Below, in pieces: positions 6,602 to 9,267 of a DNA stretch of 9,267 nucleotides. The notes beneath the pieces were generated by a model, which saw nothing but the letters and a program-made list of their open reading frames with translations, was not told the DNA's origin and did no database searches. This DNA is from an uncultured Nitrosomonadales bacterium (GTDB lineage: Bacteria > Pseudomonadota > Gammaproteobacteria > Burkholderiales > Methylophilaceae). The stretch covers positions 1 through 9,267 of the forward strand of contig CAMLMA010000074.1 of assembly GCA_946481065.1 (NCBI GenBank). Direction: 5' to 3'. Position 1 is the stretch's first letter. Each line of letters opens with the position of its first letter. The position numbers and the translations under genes were made by a program.

Positions 6602-8269
6602 ATGCGAATGATCACTGCACAGAATCGAATCATCCTGCTGGTGGGCCTGTTCATCACGCTCACCGGTAACGCCACCCTGGCCCAGCGCCTGCTTGAGGTC
6701 TACCCGTTACACGGCAACCTACCCTTTATCATCGGCCTCGGCCTGTTCTTCACCGCCGGCACGCTGATCTTCCTGTTGCTGGTGGCCGCCGGCCGTGCGG
6801 GCCGCTGGGTGCTGGCGTTCTTCCTTGTGGCGGCGGCGGTCGCTGGCTATTACATGGACCAGTACGGCGTGGTGATCGACGCCGAGATGATCGTCAACAT
6901 CGTCGAGACCAATCCGCAGGAGCTGGCAGGGCTGATGAGCCTGACCCTGCTATTGCGTGTGCTGCTGCTCGGCCTGCTGCCAGCCTGGCTGGTGCTGCGC
7001 TACTACCCGCAGGCCGGCAAGCTCAGGCATGAATGGCGCAGCAAAGGCATCCTCGCCGGCCTCATCGCGCTCATCGCCGTCATCAGCATCGCGCCGTTCA
7101 CCGCGCAGTTCGCCAGTTTCGTCCGCGAGCACAAGATCACGCGGCTCTACGCCAACCCGCTGGGTTTCACCAATTCACTGATCAAGTTCAGCATCCAGGC
7201 GCTGACGCCCGCCCCTAGCGGCGTGCTCGAAAAGACGGCGGCGGACGCACGATCACTGGAGACCAATGGCCGCAAGGAGCTCATCATCCTCGTCGTCGGC
7301 GAAACGGCGCGCGCCGACCGCTTCTCGCTCAACGGCTATGCGCGTGAGACCAATCCACTGCTCAAGCAACAGGGCGTACTGAGTTTCCGCAACGCGTCGT
7401 CGTGCGCGACCTCGACCGGCGAATCCTTGCCCTGCATGTTCTCGGCGCTGGGCCGCGCCCATTATTCGCGGGAGAAGGCCGGTCGCTACGAGAACGCGCT
7501 CGACGTGTTGTTCGAGCATGGCGTGCAAGTCCTCTGGCGTGACAACAATTCCGATTCCAAGGGCGTCGCCACGCGCATGACCTACGAGAATTTCAAGAGC
7601 CCGGCCAAGAACCCGGCCTGCGACAACGAGTGCCGCGACATCGGCATGCTCAGCGGGCTGGATAAATACATCGCGGCGCGCGAAGGCAAGGATATCCTCA
7701 TCGTGCTGCACCAGATGGGTAACCACGGCCCGGAGTATTACCGCCGTTATCCGCCGGAATTCAAGAAATTCACGCCGATCTGCGAGACCGGCGAGCTGCA
7801 GAAATGCAGCAAGGCGGAGATCGACAATGCCTACGATAACGCCATCCTCTATACGGATTATTTCCTGTCGTCGGTGATCGATTTCCTCAAGCGCTACGAC
7901 GATACGCATGCCACCGCCATGCTTTACATGAGCGATCACGGCGAATCGCTGGGCGAGAACGGTATCTATCTGCATGCCGCGCCCTATGCCATCGCGCCCG
8001 AGGCGCAGACGCACATCCCGGCCATTCTCTGGACCGGCAGCCATTTCGATTACCCGCTGCAGGAGTTACAGCAATACCAGGATGCGGAGATCAGCCACGA
8101 CTACCTGTTCTGCAGCCTGCTCATCGCCTATGAATTGAAGAGCCAGACCTGCGAGACGCTCAACCCCGCCTTGTTCCTCAACCATGAGCTGGCGCAGCAG
8201 GCGATGTCACAGGCGCCCGGTTCGACCAAGGCCGAGCCGCAGAAGGCCGGGGCCCACAAAGCCGATTAA
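6602..8269 (+). CDS. eptA: Phosphoethanolamine transferase, EptA/MCR family
   Basis: This 555-residue inner-membrane enzyme has five membrane segments (roughly 9-27, 41-60, 67-86, 112-134, 149-168) and a periplasmic catalytic domain from about 225. It should transfer phosphoethanolamine from phosphatidylethanolamine to lipid A or another envelope acceptor, which can lower binding of cationic peptides such as polymyxin. Hallmarks present are Glu234 (VVGETARADRFSLNGY), nucleophile Thr272 (CATSTGESLPCMFS), HQMGNHGP with His375, and SDHGESLGENGIYLH with Asp445, His446 and His458. RDNNSDSKG at 313-321 is typical. Likely disulfides are Cys268-Cys278, Cys340-Cys344 and Cys394-Cys402. Cys504 and Cys517 are a further periplasmic pair. 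The start at 6602 is forced by an in-frame stop at 6590; another ATG follows at 6608. The Shine-Dalgarno is poor. It lies 67 bases after the LtaS-like gene. The lipid A acceptor is inferred from the family. Confidence 0.88.
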   Translation: MRMITAQNRIILLVGLFITLTGNATLAQRLLEVYPLHGNLPFIIGLGLFFTAGTLIFLLLVAAGRAGRWVLAFFLVAAAVAGYYMDQYGVVIDAEMIVNIVETNPQELAGLMSLTLLLRVLLLGLLPAWLVLRYYPQAGKLRHEWRSKGILAGLIALIAVISIAPFTAQFASFVREHKITRLYANPLGFTNSLIKFSIQALTPAPSGVLEKTAADARSLETNGRKELIILVVGETARADRFSLNGYARETNPLLKQQGVLSFRNASSCATSTGESLPCMFSALGRAHYSREKAGRYENALDVLFEHGVQVLWRDNNSDSKGVATRMTYENFKSPAKNPACDNECRDIGMLSGLDKYIAAREGKDILIVLHQMGNHGPEYYRRYPPEFKKFTPICETGELQKCSKAEIDNAYDNAILYTDYFLSSVIDFLKRYDDTHATAMLYMSDHGESLGENGIYLHAAPYAIAPEAQTHIPAILWTGSHFDYPLQELQQYQDAEISHDYLFCSLLIAYELKSQTCETLNPALFLNHELAQQAMSQAPGSTKAEPQKAGAHKAD

Positions 8270-8442
8270 AGGTCAGCCGGCCGTCAAGCCAGCCCGTAAC
8301 GCACTGCAGGGGCCTCGGCAGCAGGGCTTGATCCGGGCTGGGGCGACAACCCCGCGCCGTGGCGTATCGGGGTCGCCGCCAGGCTGCTTTAGGCAGGCAG
8401 ATGGCCTCTGTCACGCGGCCTCCGGCATGGTCCGAACGGCCT
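8270..8442. other. GC-rich non-coding stretch with nested inverted repeats
   Basis: I see no convincing gene between eptA and the thiC leader. The stretch has strong self-complementarity: CCAGCCCG (8289-8296) with CGGGCTGG (8334-8341), the competing TCAAGCC (8284-8290) with GGCTTGA (8325-8331), ACCCCG (8349-8354) with CGGGGT (8368-8373), and GGCGAC (8342-8347) with GTCGCC (8372-8377). GGCCTC occurs three times (8311, 8403, 8417). No T-tract follows these stems, so they are not standard intrinsic terminators. They might slow transcription, protect the eptA 3' end, or form a small RNA; none of this can be confirmed by reading. Confidence 0.4.
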
Positions 8443-8466
8443 AAGCACCTTGCTTTTATCCTGTTT
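8443..8466 (+). terminator. Weak intrinsic-terminator-like hairpin after eptA
   Basis: AAGCA (8443-8447) and TGCTT (8451-8455) can pair around a CCT loop, and T-rich DNA with two short T runs follows. A 4-bp GC hairpin (8429-8441) lies just upstream. The stem is only 5 bp, so termination would be weak. It overlaps the proposed -35 of the thiC promoter, so the T-rich stretch may simply be promoter sequence. Confidence 0.3.
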
Positions 8467-8478
8467 TTCAAGTACTTT
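8450..8478 (+). promoter_or_regulatory. Candidate sigma-70 promoter for thiC
   Basis: TTGCTT (8450-8455) and TACTTT (8473-8478) are separated by 17 bases and would start transcription near 8484-8486, exactly where the TPP aptamer begins. Each box matches the consensus at only three of six positions, so the spacing and location carry most of the weight. TATCCT (8457-8462) is an alternative -10 without a convincing -35. Confidence 0.4.
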
Positions 8479-8483
8479 TACGC

Positions 8484-8580
8484 CATTGCTAGGGGTCTGG
8501 TCGCGACCTGTTTTCGTCGTAGCCAGTGAGATAAACCCTTTGAACCTGATGCGGGTCATGCCGCCGTAGGGAAGCACAAT
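8484..8580 (+). promoter_or_regulatory. TPP riboswitch aptamer (THI element)
   Basis: This RNA aptamer binds thiamin pyrophosphate and controls the downstream thiamin gene. The conserved core is unmistakable: AGGGGT (8491-8496), P3 stem CTGG/CCAG (8497-8500, 8523-8526), pyrimidine-binding TGAGA (8527-8531), CCCTTTGAACCTGAT (8536-8550), stem GCGG/CCGC (8551-8554, 8561-8564), and CGTAGGGAA (8565-8573). P1 can form from ATTGCT (8485-8490) with AGC (8573-8575) and AAT (8578-8580), leaving AC bulged. The usual CTGAGA reads GTGAGA here; the T-G-A-G-A part is intact. It lies upstream of thiC, the commonest target of this riboswitch, so TPP should repress thiC. Confidence 0.95.
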
Positions 8581-8683
8581 GTCTGCTTCCCGTATTGAAT
8601 CGATGAGCGAAGCACGCACTCCGAAACACGCTTCCCCATCACCAGCCCCAGAGCGAAGCAGACGGACTGCTTCTCCACTCTAG
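8579..8683 (+). CDS. Possible 34-codon leader ORF in the thiC leader
   Basis: An ATG at 8579 opens a 34-codon frame ending at TAG (8681-8683). AGGGA (8568-8572), part of the conserved 3' end of the TPP aptamer, stands 6 bases upstream and would be its Shine-Dalgarno, so TPP binding could hide it. The product would be rich in Ser, Arg, Pro and Ala (beginning MSASRIESMSEAR) with no recognised domain. The frame is the same as thiC, and the stop is 24 bases before the thiC ATG. It covers segments B, C and D of the expression platform, so ribosomes on it would disturb those hairpins. It may be a real leader peptide, the remnant of an N-terminal extension of ThiC, or chance. Confidence 0.4.
   Translation: MSASRIESMSEARTPKHASPSPAPERSRRTASPL
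8605..8660 (+). repeat. Direct repeat GAGCGAAGCA, two copies
   Basis: The 10-base word occurs exactly at 8605-8614 and 8651-8660. Each copy is followed by a GCTTC-containing partner (8630-8634 and 8669-8673). With the aptamer end and its partner (8571-8575, 8585-8589) this gives three alternating GAAGC/GCTTC modules in about 105 bases, as if a hairpin unit had been duplicated. Confidence 0.6.
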
Positions 8684-8689
8684 AATATG

Positions 8690-8701
8690 TCCTCCGAGGA
8701 G
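8690..8701 (+). promoter_or_regulatory. thiC ribosome binding site with local sequestering hairpin
   Basis: GAGGAG (8696-8701) stands 6 bases before the thiC ATG and decides that start. TCCT (8690-8693) just upstream can pair with AGGA (8697-8700) around a CCG loop, a small hairpin that would itself partly hide the site. Segment D of the platform can cover the same bases. Confidence 0.65.
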
Positions 8702-8707
8702 CAGCCA

Positions 8708-9267
8708 ATGAACGCCACCGACAAGAATCTCACCAAATTCCTCAATGAAACCGCGTCAGTAGACGAAGGCGCGACCAAGCCTTTCGCCAAGTCGCGCAAG
8801 ATCTACATCGAAGGTTCGCGCCCTGATATCCGCGTGCCGTTCCGCGAGATCTCGCTGTCCGATACGCCTTCCGCCTTCGGTGCCGAGCAGAACCCACCGG
8901 TCGTGGTCTACGACACCTCCGGCCCTTACACCGACCCGGACGTGAAGATCGACATCCGTAACGGTTTGCCTGCGCTGCGCGCCGGCTGGATCATGGAACG
9001 CGGCGATGTGGAGCAGCTCGACGGCCCGACCTCGCAATTCGGCCATGAGCGCCTGCATGACCCGGAGTTGTCCGAGATGCGTTTCAACCTGCACCGCAAG
9101 CCGTTGCGCGCCAAGGCCGGCAAGAACGTGTCGCAGATGCACTATGCGCGCCAGGGCATCATCACGCCGGAGATGGAATTCATCGCCATCCGCGAGAACC
9201 AGCGCCGCGAGAACATGAGCGAGTTGCTGCAGACCCAGCACGGCGGCCACAGCTTCGGCGCCAGCAT
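8708..9267 (+). CDS. thiC: Phosphomethylpyrimidine synthase ThiC, N-terminal part
   Basis: ThiC is the radical-SAM enzyme that turns aminoimidazole ribotide into hydroxymethylpyrimidine phosphate, the pyrimidine half of thiamin. It acts in the cytosol with a 4Fe-4S cluster bound near its C-terminus. Only 186 residues of about 630 are visible; the frame is open to the window end, so this is a cut by the window and not a broken gene. Recognised segments are [18 protein letters not shown] (about 31-48), [13 protein letters not shown] (66-78), [27 protein letters not shown] (about 134-160) and the IREN that follows. The start is chosen from the GAGGAG site and because the length before the SRPDIRVP motif matches other proteobacterial ThiC proteins. 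An in-frame ATG at 8687 lacks a ribosome site. Expression should be repressed by TPP through the riboswitch upstream. Confidence 0.95.
   Translation, partial: MNATDKNLTKFLNETASVDEGATKPFAKSRKIYIEGSRPDIRVPFREISLSDTPSAFGAEQNPPVVVYDTSGPYTDPDVKIDIRNGLPALRAGWIMERGDVEQLDGPTSQFGHERLHDPELSEMRFNLHRKPLRAKAGKNVSQMHYARQGIITPEMEFIAIRENQRRENMSELLQTQHGGHSFGAS

Larger units (their letters stand above)
8569..8705 (+). promoter_or_regulatory. Expression platform of the TPP riboswitch with competing hairpins
   Basis: Four segments can pair in exclusive ways. A is GGGAAGC (8569-8575, the aptamer 3' end); B is GTCTGCTTCCC (8581-8591); C is GAAGCAGAC (8655-8663); D is CTGCTTCTCC (8667-8676). Perfect pairings are A:B (7 bp, loop 9), B:C (9 bp over 65 bases) and C:D (7 bp, loop 5). 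D can also cover the thiC ribosome site: GCTTCTCC (8669-8676) against GGAGCAGC (8698-8705), 7 of 8 paired. This fits TPP bound: P1 closed, B:C formed, D on the ribosome site, thiC off. Without TPP: A:B and C:D form and the site is free. A middle pair (8609-8613 with 8630-8634) competes. The complementarity is seen; the switching order is inferred. No T-tract is present, so control of translation is more likely than termination. Confidence 0.6.

Noticed and set aside
8178..8471. 97-residue reading frame on the minus strand across the eptA end and the non-coding block
   Set aside because: Low-complexity Arg/Pro/Ala composition, no recognisable domain, and half of it is antisense to eptA.
8459..8580. 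CRISPR array, tRNA, insertion sequence or phage elements in this or other parts of the window
   Set aside because: None seen: no regularly spaced direct repeats, no transposase or integrase, no tRNA-like T-arm or anticodon arm; the region is explained by the TPP aptamer.
8687..8707. In-frame ATG as alternative thiC start
   Set aside because: No Shine-Dalgarno precedes it, and the strong GAGGAG is correctly spaced for 8708.

Overview
The window is GC-rich, densely coded DNA, with every supported gene on the + strand. It carries an EptA-type phosphoethanolamine transferase, a YejM/PbgA-type protein and a thiamin-controlled thiC, so it comes from a Gram-negative bacterium. The ThiC N-terminus and the overall style fit a beta- or gammaproteobacterium; I lean towards Betaproteobacteria (possibly a methylotroph-like lineage), but this cannot be settled from the window.

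Region 1 (1-1859) is a tightly overlapping three-gene cassette. It holds the C-terminal end of an acyl-adenylate/acyl-CoA ligase (ANL superfamily), a heme-oxygenase-like diiron oxidase (HDO) protein with its metal ligands apparently intact, and a classical short-chain dehydrogenase/reductase. Overlaps of 14 and 4 nt suggest translational coupling. The set reads as activation, oxidation and carbonyl/alcohol interconversion of a carboxylic acid, perhaps a fatty acid; the substrate is unknown.

Region 2 (1907-8269) is an envelope block. A small exported TPR protein is followed by three consecutive inner-membrane enzymes of the alkaline-phosphatase/sulfatase superfamily, each from a different subfamily: YejM/PbgA-like, LtaS/OpgB-like, and EptA/MCR-like. 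All three keep the Glu, Thr, Asp-His metal/nucleophile set. The block probably builds or decorates lipids, periplasmic glycans or LPS with phospho-head-groups, and may be co-transcribed with region 1.

Region 3 (8270-9267) starts with about 200 bases of GC-rich, inverted-repeat-rich non-coding DNA. A weak promoter candidate and a clear TPP riboswitch follow, then an unusually elaborate leader, and then thiC, which runs off the right end. The leader has three alternating GAAGC/GCTTC modules that can form a relay of mutually exclusive hairpins ending at the thiC Shine-Dalgarno. It also holds a 34-codon small ORF whose own Shine-Dalgarno lies in the conserved 3' end of the aptamer. That ORF is in the same frame as thiC and is separated from it by one amber codon. 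This leader and the juxtaposition of the oxidative cassette with three envelope phosphotransferases are the most notable things in the window.
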